Assembly: GCA_963691655.1 (NCBI GenBank)
Contig: OY829326.1
Coordinates: 43,489,989-43,553,988, forward strand
Origin: Toxonevra muliebris
Taxonomy: Eukaryota; Arthropoda; Insecta; Diptera; Pallopteridae
DNA: 64,000 bases
Direction of reading: 5' to 3'
Part shown: positions 23,106 through 35,280 of the stretch, piece after piece
Position numbering within the stretch: position 1 is the first letter of the stretch
Layout of the letters: every line of letters starts with the position of its first letter
Translations under genes and position numbers: made by a program
Notes under the pieces: generated by a model
What the model saw: only the letters and a program-made list of their open reading frames with translations
Database searches by the model: none
What the model was told of the DNA's origin: nothing

Positions 23106-26100
23106 GCTAGAAAGGTTTTTAAAATGCATGAACTGTCAAGAGGAGAACGAATTTATTCGCTTATATATATATATATATATACATATAACTTTTTACGCGA
23201 ACCACGAATGACTTGTTATCTTTTCTTAATTTTAAAAACAACATTTTCTATTTTCCATGTTTCCTTTCTGGTCTCAGTTTTTTTATTTTTTTTTTATTTC
23301 TGTGTTTGGTTAAAGAAAATGAATTTTAAATGTGTGCACAGTGAATTTCTCATACTCTATCTACAGTAGCAGCAATACATGCTGTATGCAGTAGTTGTAT
23401 GTAGTTGAACAATTGTTTTTGTAAGCAAATAATCAAAATTCTACGTTGAGCAACTGCAGTAGCAACAACAAAAACAATAGAAAATTTAAATCTACTAAGC
23501 GAAACGTCAAAATGAATTGCTCATAAATATGCATTTGAGTGTATGTATGTATAGATATACATGTGCACACATACACACACATATGTACATAGGAGGAGTA
23601 TGTGTGTGTGCCATAAGGATGCGGAAACAAATACAAATACGGATTTATGCCACCAACAACGCCGCCATCACTGACGCTGACGTTGACGCCATTGCTGACC
23701 GAAAGAGTGAGAGATTCCTTTAAACCTGAATGCAAATAACAATATGGCGGAGGGAGATGGTGGTGTCGATTGTGATAGTGTTGGTGACTGCCGCCTGCCA
23801 TTCGCCGCTCACCACTATCACGAAGTGGATATAGAGTGTGCATTGTACTACATAAATATACCTACATATGTATGTATATGCAGGATGCAGGGAAGTGCAA
23901 AAAAGCTACGAAATGGTGGACGGTCAAGAATGAGAGCGCTGTTCTACAAATGCTTTTAATAACGATGCTTGTTGTAGTTGTGGTCAAGAGTGCAGACGGA
24001 ATACAAGAAAATTTGTGTGCAAAATCCAGAATGCAATGCAAAAACTAAAAAAATTAGGAAAAAAAAACGAGGACATTGGGGGAAAAGTCGGTTTGTCGGT
24101 TTTTGTGAAATTGAATTCCAAAGTTAAATCCTTTTCGACTGCCACACCCCCATGTTCGTGCCTTTCCCCTCCCTTGATCTTTGCTATCTCAGTACAACTG
24201 TGTATGTGTGGGTGTATCTTACATATTTTCATTTGTGTGTATGTGTGTGTATGTGATGTGGTTAGCCCAAACTGCTGCTGTGAATTTGAGTTTTGTTTCC
24301 TCATCCCTTGCTCCTCTCTGCTCGCCCTCTTTTCCTCTTGTCTTGCTCTGCAGCCAAAACACGTCACGGCTTCGTGATTTGTGTATTTGTAAAATGGGCG
24401 GCATAAGAATCCCATACCTCAAACAAATGAAAAAAAAAAAAATTAAAAAAACACCGAAAGTCGCGCTCACTCTGCTGCGCCCCACACACCAAAGTGAGTT
24501 TTCAAATGTTCACTGTACCAAAAATTTTATTTGCTTGTATTACTAAAAATGTACATATATATGGATGTGTGTATGTGTATTTGCAACATAAAGCATGTAG
24601 GTATGTATGTTTATACCTACCGCCAAATAGCTTTGACCCATTTACAAACCCATAGTGCAGAGTTGAAAATTCGCTTCTGAGAGCAATGCAAATGTAATCT
24701 TCTTGGCATTTTTGTGTGCTGAAATTTCGTAGTCATTTCTTTGATTTTTAAGTTTTGCATAAAACGGTTAATGAATTTCTATGAAGTTCTTCACTTTTAT
24801 GGTAGTTATTTAAAGTAGAGCATGTTGGTTGTTGTTGTCAGTGTTTCACAATCTATAGGTTGAAAAATATGAACAGCTTATTAGTTATTCACTGACGTCT
24901 TAATATGAGGAATTCTTGCAATATTTCAATATAGGCTTACAGTTTTAATCTCTACTTATTTCTATCCGAGTTTAGTTAATAAGCTCCAGATTAATCCGCC
25001 ATCTATGAAATCTTTATATTCTGCATAGGTATGAAAATATATGAAAATCGGCACAAAAAACCTCTTCAGATAGCGTTATCCACTGCCAAATTTGATTTTG
25101 GCTTTCCTGCATAGATTATAAAACTCTGCATAGTGACTATAAAAAAATATCGAATGATACAGCAAAATCGGGTAATCATCTTCAAACCATTCAATACAGG
25201 TACAATTTCAGGCAGAATGACAGTAATTTATGCAATTTATTTAACCAAATGATGAAAAAATACACATGTTTGAAATCAGTAGCAGATCTAAGGGATAAAG
25301 GGGTGTGTGTTTATTTCCAAATAGTTTCCTTATTATAGTAGAAGCATTAAAATTATTTGGGTTTAAAGAAAGCATGCTCGTTCTATGAATCCCTCTTTCT
25401 GCATCGAAATGTATTGATTTTCGAAATAAATTCCTCAGCCTGGTTTCGCCAGTGGCTGCAACTTTCCTTTACCAAACTGTCTCGTTATTTAGACATACTA
25501 CTCAGTATGTTGGTAGAAGTTATTTAGCCGACTGTTATTTTCGCAACTCGACCAATACTAGGATAGTAGCTTGTTGGAGTTGGTTCGATATTGAAACGGC
25601 ATTGAAAACCGATGGGTTTCCGCTTCAGTACCCTACCAGTACTGAATCGATTATTACTATTGGTAGTGGAACTTCATACTGTCCTTTCTGACATGGTGTT
25701 AGAATAATCCGCAATGAGAGTTCAAAAATTTGTGAACTTGATTGTATTGAGAGGTTTTGAATGCGATTTTGATTGAAGTTTTTTTTTTTCATTTTTTCAT
25801 TTTTTTCGATATAGTTTGGCTTATTTTTAAACTGACTTGTGCAACATATACCACATTTGGCGCTGGTTAGAAAGCTGATTAAAACCCAAGGTTTAATTTC
25901 TAAATTTGAGAAAAGTCTACTAAGAACTAACAAACAGAGCTGTAAAATATTGCAATAATCCAGACTTTTTGTGAATGCGGAATTAAGTCACAAATCATAT
26001 TGAAGCCAATGACTTATCCTTCATTTTTGAAGTAAATTTTTTGAAGTCATGAATGATTAGGTTTTTGTGCACTACACTTTATGATACAGCAGTTCGGGTT

Positions 26101-26440
26101 GAGGCAGAGGTTTGTAAAAAAAAGAAATTTGCAAAAATTTGTTCCAAATTAAAAATATTAAATTCAACATTATGTTTTTCCATTAATATTCGATCATTTC
26201 CAGTTTTGATATTTTCAAAAATATCCATAATTCTAAATGATGACAAAACTAAATTATACAAACCTAATTATATTTATATTATTATATCATCAAGATGATT
26301 TTTTGACTTCTTCTTAATTGAAGTATAATCTATAACAAGAATAAGGTTTCGATTCCATAAATTTCTTGATTTAAAAGGCACTTATAGCCCAGTCGGTAGA
26401 GTAAAAAATGCACCAAAAATTCATAAAAATTCTTAACAGC

Positions 26441-27455
26441 GATTTTTGTTCAGTAATTGTTAGTGGAGTATGATAGATGGAAAAACCACAAAAATCAGTT
26501 CTGGGGTTGTAGAGCAACCCCCCCAAAAAACCCCCTCTTTGGTGAAAAAAGCCTTTTTGTAGTAATAACTGGTTAACCGTTGGAGATATAAAAAAATTAT
26601 GTAGCACGCATAACAAGCTTAAGTGATTTTCTAAAAAAAAAATGTATTCAATATTTAAGAAATTGCAAATTTAGTTCTTTGGATGTACTGTGAATGCGCG
26701 CGTATCTCTGTTGATTTGAATTTTTGAGCGCGGAGCCTATAGGAAAAATTGAATAAAAAAATCGCCAAAAATTTGGCCATCTTTAATTTGCTGATAAAAT
26801 CGCTAAATGTGAATTTTTTTATTTCTAACTTTTACTGGATTTTCAGAAGTAATGTCTTGAACTAAAGGATAATACATTTATAACATATAGTGAAACCAGT
26901 TATTTTTATTAGGCCTGCAAATAGTAAAAGTAGTAAAAACCAACAGACAACTATACTATAATGTTATTTTTTAATGTCAATGAAAATGGCGGAGGATATT
27001 GAACTTTATATTCTCTTCAAAACCCTTTTTGATTTTTCTTCCTAGCTTGTTCGGTTTTCGAGTAATTCACTTTTTCCTATAGGCTCCGCGCTAAAAAATT
27101 CAAATAAACAAAGATGCGCGCGCATCCACAGTACATCCAAAGTACTAAATTTTGCAATTTCTTGAATATTGAATATCTCGAAAACTATGACATATACGAC
27201 AAAATTACATAACACCTTTTTTTTAGAAAATCACTCAAGCTTTTTTTTTGTGGTAATTTTAATTGATAATTTTATCTTATCTTTTATTTTAAAGTAATTT
27301 TTTGATATCTCCAACGGTTAACCAGTTATTAGTAAAAAAAAGGCTTTTTTCACCAAAGAGGGGATTTTTTGGGGGGTCGCTCTGCAACCCCAGGACTGGT
27401 TTTTGTGGTTTTTGAATCTATCATACCTCCACTACCAATTACTGAAGAAAAATCT
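26441..27455. mobile_element. Foldback element with ~315/390-bp inverted arms
   Basis: Left arm 26441-26755 and right arm 27065-27455 are long imperfect inverted repeats. Shared blocks include TCAGTAATTG, TAACTGGTTAACCGTTGGAG, CCAAAGAACTA/TAGT(A)CTTTGG with GGATGTACTGTG, and GCGCGGAGCCTATAGGAAAAA. The right arm carries extra sequence (about 27230-27300). The 310-bp centre has no frame. This is a non-autonomous foldback transposon or large MITE; superfamily unknown, and no clear target duplication is seen. Confidence 0.8.
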
Positions 27456-29341
27456 CAGTTCAGAGTGAATTGAAATATTTTCATTTTAGTGAAGGCTAAA
27501 CATTTTCAAACATTGTAATAAACATACAAAAATAAAAAAATTAAAATAAAAATAAAGTCGCAAGCTGCAAGCAGAGTCGCCTTCAAAATATTTAACATCA
27601 CCATTTTTCGTTGCATATTTTTAGGCTAATAATTCTTTGCTGCGACACGTAACATCTGGACGCATATCATGCAGAAAAAGAAAAAAAAACACATTAAAGT
27701 CACACCTTGCTTAATTTTCTAAAATAATTTACATAATTTATTCCTTAAAACTTCTAATGAAATTATTATTTAGCATAAGTCCCAATTTTTTTTGTTCCTA
27801 CCTTTTTAACAACTAATACTTATTGTCCATTTTACATTTATGAAAAAGAAGACGGATTTTTACAAAGTTAATTATGTTAATGTTGCACTATTTTATCCTC
27901 CGCTCTTTATAAGTGATGTATGATGGTATATGCAGAGAAATAAGAAAACTATTTAAAACTTTATTTCTTTGTTCGTTTTTATAATTAAAAAAAATCAAAT
28001 ACATAAGTTTAGTTGAGTTGAGTTTTGCTTAATCGAAAAAGTGCAGAGTTAATCTCAATTAGCTTATAGAAAAAAAAAAAAAAACAAAGTATACAACTTT
28101 CAAGTTTTTAAATGCTTACTGTACGTAAACATATACCCGTACACCCATAATCATACACTCGTCATATAGAACAGTCATTCGGATTCACAGGCAAAATGCC
28201 AGGAAACCAATTTTCAGTTGCACCACTTCTCTTAAGTTATATAAATTACGTTGTGAGTGCATACGTTTTGCGTTTCGTTCATCGTTCATCTTTCATTGCC
28301 TTGTCTAAGTATAAAGTAAATTAAGTTTTTCTACTAGGTTTTGCTGATTGTTCCTGTGTTGTTTTTGCAATTATTATAAATTCCGAAATATTTATTCAGA
28401 AAAATTTGCATTGCTAATTTTAATTTCTCTCCGGTTTTTTATTTATTTGTGTGTATGGGTGTGAGTTTTTCTTTAGCATTTTCTTTGACAACTTTGTATG
28501 ACGCCTTTTTTAATTTATGAGAAAATTGTGTGGAATAATTTTGTTTTCGTTTTATTTTTGTGAAGGTTTCTGCCTGCTTTATTTATATTTTAGTAATACC
28601 CTAGAAACCGAAAATATAACTAACTAATTGTTGAAAAAAAATTCTGATACCTTCAACAAACTAAAATATGCATTAGCTTTTGGCACCCAGAACTTGGATA
28701 GTATTTCTGGAAATCTTTCAAAGAAACTTCAAGTTCTGCAGTAAATTTCCTAATAGATAAACAAAATGTCATCCACTCTAAATACAACAAAACAAAAAAT
28801 CATCTGAAATTTTAAGGACCCTGCAGTAATAAAAACTAAATCGTCCTCAACATAGCTTTAAAAACTGTAGAATTCATTCATTGTAGAAAAAATCGTTGGA
28901 ATATTTCGTTAATAGTAAAAAATCGTTTATTTAATCAAAAAAATTACTTGAGTGATTTTTTTTACAACCATCGAATGAATGGGAATTTTTTAATTATAGA
29001 ATAATTTGATAGTTTTTATTCGATAGTTCCTTTTTGCTTCTCGTGAGAATGGATAAATTCTATTACAACATTAAATAAATTTTAAATAAGTAAATATGTA
29101 TGTAATTTTCAAAAGTTCGTATTTAACTATTGAAATAAATAAAATGCAAAATGTTTCCAAATTTTTAGCATGTTAAAAAGATTTAAGTAACTTTTTTCCA
29201 AAATGAAAAAGAACAGTTCACCACATTTTATATAATACATACATATATATGTTCATAGAAGAACCAGAACCAGAACAACAGGATTCATTTAGAATTGAAT
29301 ACATGTGGTAACTGCATTATTTTGTGATTTGTGGGAGTTTT

Positions 29342-29377
29342 GAACGAACGAACGAACGAACGAACGCCCGCCCGCCC
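29342..29377. repeat. Compound microsatellite (GAAC)n-(GCCC)n
   Basis: Six GAAC units (with one base phase ambiguity) run directly into three GCCC units. The junction looks like a slippage tract that changed its unit by substitution. It lies in intron sequence. Confidence 0.85.
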
Positions 29378-29740
29378 AAATTTAAACTAAAATGATACAC
29401 CCCCGTCGAAGGCTTTGAGGCGATTGAAGTGGTTTTTGATGCCAACACTAAAGCAGTGCATGTATAATAGTATGTGTGTATCTGTGTGCGTGCATTTCTG
29501 TGTATTTGTATTGTATGGGAGGCAACTCGACAGCAATAACAACAACAAATACGGCAGCAATAGCAATCGAGAAACGGCAACTTTGTTGTTATTCACCAGC
29601 AGAGAGTTTGTTTATTTTTGTTATTCATTCAGAGAGTTCGATTTAAGCTATAAAAATGATGCGATGCATTTTAAAGTAGCTCATAAACGGTATTTGTGCA
29701 AAAGGCACTACAAATACATGCATGCATGTGCATGAGAGAG

Positions 29741-29762
29741 TGTGTGTGTGTGTGTGTGTGTG
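29741..29762. repeat. (TG)n microsatellite
   Basis: Eleven uninterrupted TG units follow a short GA run. Similar dinucleotide tracts in this window are the AT runs at 19647-19671, 23162-23180, 32641-32662 and 57152-57192. Confidence 0.9.
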
Positions 29763-30737
29763 TACGACTAAGAGTGAAGGATTCAAGAATAGGTAGCTAT
29801 AACCGGTAAAACCTATATGAGCAAACTCACACGCATCCTTGCATACATATGTGTATATGTATGGAAACACATACTTACAAACTCAAAAACATGCATAAGC
29901 ACGTAAGCAAAGCTTTCGATAAGGTTCTATGCACACAAACATTCAGACACACGTACATACACCTGCACTCGCTTATGCCGATGAATATGTGTGTGTGTAT
30001 GCTTCAAAGTGCACTGCACTTCAGTTGACTTAGGGGCATTAGTGTTTTTTATTTTATTTTTTTTTTTTTTTTCTGTTTCGTAGCATGTGAGTGGTTCAGA
30101 ATTTTTAAGTAACACCGGATATGGAGTTGGCTTTGTTTCTTCTTCTATTTATGTTCACCTTCGTTTAAATTTCAATTGATGCCTTTAAGTAATGCAAGCG
30201 TTCAATAAAATCTTAAAAATGTTTTACAATCTACCTGCCACTACACTTTCAAATTCTAAAATATGTATATATTTATATGCAACTATTTGATAAATTCGAA
30301 AAAAAAAAACAAAATATGTACATAAATGTAACTATAGAATTCTCAATGAGCGAACTTATGATGGTACTCAATATTTTATGATGTATGAAGGAATGTCAAG
30401 TTAACACTAAACGCGTCATACACTAGGAATTTTCACCCCGTCAAAATGCATACTAAAAAACAAAAGAAATTAGGCAGCTATTATATAGACGATAATGTCC
30501 GAAGGTGGAACTTTCGAAACTAATTTCAAACTTGAAAATGTGTGTGGAAATATTTTGGTAGCTTATGTAGAGTGTGTCAAGGGATTGTTCTTAAACTTTG
30601 AAATATGTAAAACGAAACTTTTTTAGTAATTACTGTAGACGAGACATGGCGATCGTTTCTGAATTAGAAAGTTGGTGAAGCTTTGAACTCTGGGAGAATC
30701 ATCCTCAAAATACTACTGGCATCAATCTAGACACCGG

Positions 30738-30965
30738 CGTAATTAGCTGAGTTTGGCATCTGCGAGAAAATTGCTACAAATTCCTTTCAGAAAGTCTTTT
30801 TGAGAGTAAATTACTGATGTAACGAAAAAAAGAAGAAAATTGTGGTTTCATGTTCAAAGAAATTTATTCTCAAAAAGACTTTCTAAAAGAAATTACGGCA
30901 ATTTTCTTGCGGGTGTGAACTCCTCCTTCGGGTTCACTCCCAAACTCGTTACGCTACTGGTTACG
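30738..30965. repeat. Imperfect foldback repeat
   Basis: Arms of about 55 bp face each other around a ~40-base loop: AGAAAATTGC..., AGAAAGTCTTTTTGAGA and TAAATT on the left (30757-30815) recur reversed on the right (30855-30915). Weaker complementarity extends outward to GGCGTAA on the left and TTACGC near 30963 on the right. The right side has an extra insert rich in GGGTTCACTCCC-like words. Probably a MITE remnant. Confidence 0.6.
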
Positions 30966-31114
30966 CTGACTTCATAAACCATTAGAAAAACTTATAATTT
31001 AGTATATATCACAAAAATGTCTTTTATTTATTTATTTAAAGACGTTTTAATTGTACAAGTAAGACTTTAAGTCTCTTAGAGTACATCATATATTTATTAC
31101 TTAATAAGGAAGTC

Positions 31115-31202
31115 CTTATAGCTAATTTTAAACAATTTATAAAATATTTTATTATTAACTTATAGCTAATTTTAAAAAATTTATAAAATATTTTATTATT
31201 AA
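31115..31202. repeat. 44-bp tandem duplication in LINE 3' UTR
   Basis: Two head-to-tail units of 44 bp (31115-31158 and 31159-31202) start CTTATAGCTAATTTTAAA and differ at one position. They lie in the 3' UTR of the minus-strand CR1/jockey-like LINE. Confidence 0.85.
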
Positions 31203-31350
31203 CAAGACAAGAAATTTAGGAACTTAAACATTTTAACTTTAAACCACTTACTACTCTTACGAATTATTTATACACCTATATACTATATTCTTAAAGCACA
31301 TTTTACGCTGTTCAGTTTTAACACACAGTGGTAATAGATTCCATAACTTA

Positions 31351-31657
31351 GGTTAGGTTGGAGTGGCTGTCGAGAGACACACTTAGGCCTGAACGGCCCA
31401 TTGTGATACCACATAGTTGGACCTACAGTTTAACGCCGCTTCCGAACGGCGGTGTGGCAATTTTTTATCGGCTTGGTGGTTTTGCCATTACCAACCAATG
31501 TGTGTACTTGTACACTATCTTATAATTCTCATACACTTCATATTGATAGTGAATATAAGAAAGTGATGAAAATTAACCACCAGACGAAGACGGGAATCGA
31601 ACCCGAACCTCCCAGATGAAAGTCTAGTGCACTATCCACTAGGCTATCGAGGTCGTC
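31351..31657 (-). mobile_element. tRNA-derived SINE, copy B, with perfect target duplication
   Basis: Read on the minus strand, it starts at the tRNA-like head with A box TAGCCTAGTGGATAGTGC and an intact B box GGTTCGATTCCC-type motif (GGGTTCGATTCCC), followed by GTCTTCGTCTGGTGGTTAAT. It ends with TATCACAATGGGCC and CCAACCTAACC. The 12-bp duplication TTCCATAACTTA flanks it exactly (31339-31350 and 31658-31669). It sits in the C-terminal coding part of the LINE 31021-33890. With its intact promoter boxes it is the best-preserved copy here. Confidence 0.92.
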
Positions 31658-32606
31658 TTCCATAACTTAACAACACTAACAAAAAACATTCTTGAAGACG
31701 GAAGAAACTTGAACTCTGGTACAATAAGATTGGCTGTTCGACTAGACTGGGCAAATCATAGTTTTTTATACCAATATTTAGGACATCGTGTATTAATAAG
31801 TTTGTACAGAAACAACAGGTTGCGAAATTCGAAATACTTCGTAAGGCTACAACCAAGTATCTTGATTGTGTTCGGAAATATGGTCATACTTTCGCAATGA
31901 ATAAACATATCTCGCTGAGTCATTTATTACCCTTTGTAATTTCATTTTAAATATACTGTTCATATGGCAATATACTAATTCCCCATAGGTCATTAAAGGG
32001 ATCATTAATGTACGTACTAGCTTAAGTTTGGTACCTTTGGGAACACAGCACGCATAGTGCCACAGTTTCCTTAGAACGTTGTACATTTTACATATTGTTA
32101 AGTTAACATGATCGGAACAGTCCAAATTAGAATTCAATTTAAACCCTAAGCTAGTGATGGTCCTCGCAAATGCAATTGGGATGTTTCCTAAAGTCAACGG
32201 AGATATGTTTTCAATATCAAATCGATGGTGCGAAATAGCAATAGCTTGGGTTTTTGATACATTCAGATTTAAGAAATTTCGAGTAGACCATGAAAGAATA
32301 GAGTATAAATCTTCATTTAGCCTGCTTATTAAATCTTCAGACATACCGATTGGCCTGGATAAATAAATTTGTACATCATCGGCATATAAATGTATAGCAG
32401 AATTTTTACAAGAGTAGACTATATCATTTATGAAAATGCTGAAAAGAATTAGACCTAAAATAGACCCTTGTGACCTGAATAAGTATTTTTCAGTTCAGAG
32501 GATGTTGTTTTTAAGATAACTCGTTGTTTACGATTAGTCAAATATGATTTTATGAGTTGAGCAGCATTGTCACTAAATCTGAAATATTTTCCATGAATAT
32601 CGCATA

Positions 32607-33833
32607 GGTTAGGTTAGGTTAGGTTAGAAAGGCGTGTGCGAATATATATATATATATATATACCAGCACTTCCACACGGAGACTTAATTGTCCATTGTGA
32701 TTGCCCTCATTTCATTGCCAGGAGGAGGCACGTCTCTAACCACGGTTTCCGTCAGCAGTCCAGGTAATGTCTTTATTGAATCATTTGGTTCTCTGGATGT
32801 AGGTAAGAAGATCCGATAGTTCCACTTTCGTTATCTCTGTTAGACTATTGAAAAAGCGCCACCCCAAACATTGGAGTCTGCTCATCTGCACCCTTGGACA
32901 TTGACATAGAAAGTGAAGAATCGATTCTGTCTCTTCTTCATCATGACAACTTCTGAACAGTCTGTTCGTTGGAATACTCTACCGTTGAAGCATTGGTGCA
33001 ATAGCACAATGTCCAGTTATGACTCCTGTGAGCAAACGTACAGCAGATTTGTTGTGCCCTAACCTTGGCCACAAGGCCCGTGAAACTATACAGTCATCTA
33101 GGTTAGTCCAAGCGTCATGTGACACCGCTTGTCTATTTTTCTAAATAGTTCACATATCGGAGATTTTATAGAGGTATACGCCTCCATAATGTCCATTTCA
33201 GAGCCCCTTCTGGCCATTTCATCTGCTATTTCGTTCCCTTCAATATTGCTATTCCAGGAACCCAGCAGAGAGTGACCTTGAGGTGCTCAATGACCATCAG
33301 TGAAGCACGACATTTCTTTACAATCTCTGATTTAACTATTTTGGATTCTATTGCCTTCATTGCAACCTGACTGTCAGTAAAAATAGTGATATTCGAAATC
33401 TGAATCGTACTGTCTTGTAGAAGTCGAGCTGCTCTCTCAATAGCAAAAATCTCTGACTGAAAAACGCTGCAGCTGTCAGGAAGACGATCCGACTGTCTTA
33501 GCTGCAGGTCTTCGGAGTAGAGACCAGCTCCATTTCCATTCTCCATCTTTGAGCCATCGGTAAAGATGGTAATACCAGCATTACCTGTTACCGAACCCGA
33601 CTCCCAGTCTTCCCTGGTTGGATATAGAGTTGGAATTCTTGTAATAAAATCTAAATTTGAAGTCATATAATCCGTGACCACATCTAAGTCAGCTTTGAGT
33701 CCCTCCGCTTTATCTCACTGAAAATTGTAGAGTGTCCATAGTTTGCTGATCTCCACAAGTTGGATTTTCTTAGTCTAAGTGCTCCTTTTGCGGCACAGCC
33801 TTGAACAAACACCCTTTACGGTAAGGGATGAAA
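32607..33833 (-). pseudogene. RNase H-bearing LINE, 5'-truncated copy nested in another LINE
   Basis: The minus strand encodes KGALRLRKSNLWRSANYGHS, then the RNase H opening ITIFTDGSKMENGNGAGLYS and SVFQSEIFAIERAARLL. D of TDGSK and E of QSEIFAIE are catalytic, and IFTDSQVAMKAI supplies the third acidic residue. The last box (WVPG) is followed by stops and shifts. The 3' UTR has ATCACAATGGACA, an AT microsatellite and a tail of four AACCT-type units. CATGAATATCGCATA is duplicated at 32592-32606 and 33834-33848, which fixes the ends. It belongs to the I/R1/LOA-like group. Confidence 0.85.
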
Positions 33834-35039
33834 CATGAATATCGCATAAGTTCAAAAATATATAGACTAAGCGTAATGTTATACGCCAAATATAAAAACA
33901 TATTTTGGGAATGCGAAGACACGATTATTAGAAAGGACATTTTCGAGCATCAATAAGAACGATATATACATAAAAAGCAAAGTTTTTGTTAGAAATTACC
34001 AGACTGAGCCTCTCTTAATATAATGAACTAAATATAATGGTACAAAATACTCAATTTCATTTATTATTTATTTCAAATTTGAAAACATGCGGTGTGATTT
34101 AAGACGCACTTATTTTTATCGGATATAAAAAACTTATTTCATTTAATCCATTTATTAAGAAAATTGTAGAAATGTAGGATTCAATTAAACATATGGATTA
34201 TGGGCAGACTTATTAAGAAAGAACTCACAGTCTTTTATAATACGTAAATTTTTTGTATACAAACAGTATAGTAAAAAAAAGAATCTACGGATGATTCTAA
34301 GTAAATTTCCTCAAGAAACCATAGGTCAAAAATTAGATTCGAGGCTAGGCATTTTTACAAAAAAGTACCAAATAAAAATAATCACAAATTTATAAATTTG
34401 TAAAAAAAATTTATAATTATATTGTGAACTTTAATCTTTTTTGGCAATTCATTTTGAATTTTACCGCGAATGTTCTTTCCAGGGACGGAAAATAACTGTT
34501 ATGAAATTTTTTACTATGGAAAAAGTTGCCCAAAAATTTCTTCATTTTGCTCCATAATAATTATGAGCAAGAACAATTTTATTTTTTGTCGATAACTATT
34601 ATTTCATAAGAAATATTTTTTACATTGTTAAACAAGTATTATGAATAAGAATAATTTTTTAAGTTGCCGGTAACTTTTATTTTTAAGAAATAATTTTTTA
34701 GTTACGTTTTTTACGTCCGAGTGAAAAATATTGTTCTCATTGTCAGATAACTTTTTGAGAAAAATAATTTTTTTTGCGTTGGGAGGGAGGGAGGACCATA
34801 TTAGGTGGAAGTATCTGGCAACCCTATAACTTATGATAGCGCTGTCAGATCGACATAATGACATGATGACGCGCTGAAATTGTTCAGTTGCACCATAGTA
34901 GAAGTATAAAAAGGTAGTTTCATTTTCAATATTTTGGACAGCATTTTGAAATGCATTTAAAAAATGAGAAACGGTGTAAAATGTTGTAGTAGGTGAATTT
35001 TACTTTTGTTATTGAGTAGTCAAAAATGAATTATTTTTT

Positions 35040-35280
35040 TATATTATTATGTTTTTTGTAGACAATGAAAATTAAACCTAGTTGTTAATTTTTCAAAGTC
35101 TTGACTAGTGTTCCATGTTTTAGTTTCATTTGAAGTAATGTATAAACTAGCTTAATGAACGTATATATGTAGTCATCACAACAACAGTGTTTCGGAATCC
35201 GCCACGATTCCTCATCAGTGATCTTAGTTCTAAATCTTTCAATATCCTATATAAGCTACTAATATTTGAAATTTCTATTT
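35040..35280 (+). repeat. Unclassified interspersed repeat, copy 2
   Basis: It contains GTAGTCATCACAACAACA directly followed by GTTTCGGAATCCGCCAC and CCTCATCAGTGATCTTAG. The flanking TATATAAGCTACTAATATTTG also matches the copy at 1918-2080. Relative to that copy, about 25 bases (ATAGAGAGGGGCAAATCAGA region) are deleted. It is on the same strand and of unknown class. Confidence 0.65.

Larger units (their letters stand above)
31021..33890 (-). pseudogene. CR1/jockey-like LINE, broken by two nested insertions
   Basis: The 3' end is at the left, with a TAAA-type tail (31022-31040, read on the minus strand). Coding segments run right to left: DNAAQLIKSYLTNRKQR and the RT catalytic box HLYADDVQIYLS (about 32350-32560), then a long frame to 31847 with INEDLYSILSW-like and ITSLGFKLN motifs and YSLRKYDHIS. 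After the SINE at 31351-31657 the reading continues to VKTEQRK. The RNase H LINE piece 32607-33833 interrupts the RT. The 5' end seems to stop near 33890. It is the same clade as the copy at 47800, and dead. Confidence 0.8.

Noticed and set aside
23433..23843. 136-residue minus-strand open frame
   Set aside because: It is composed of microsatellite and low-complexity stretches (His, Pro, Val, CATACA-derived residues), has no domain, and lies in an intron.
23984..24546. Several overlapping frames of 88-143 residues on both strands
   Set aside because: They overlap one another in different frames, contain TG-repeat translations and show no domain; a stop-poor patch only.
26379..26402. tRNA-like A box (TAGCCCAGTCGGTAGAGT)
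   Set aside because: There is no B box or cloverleaf downstream, and the foldback element begins 40 bases later. A chance or decayed match.
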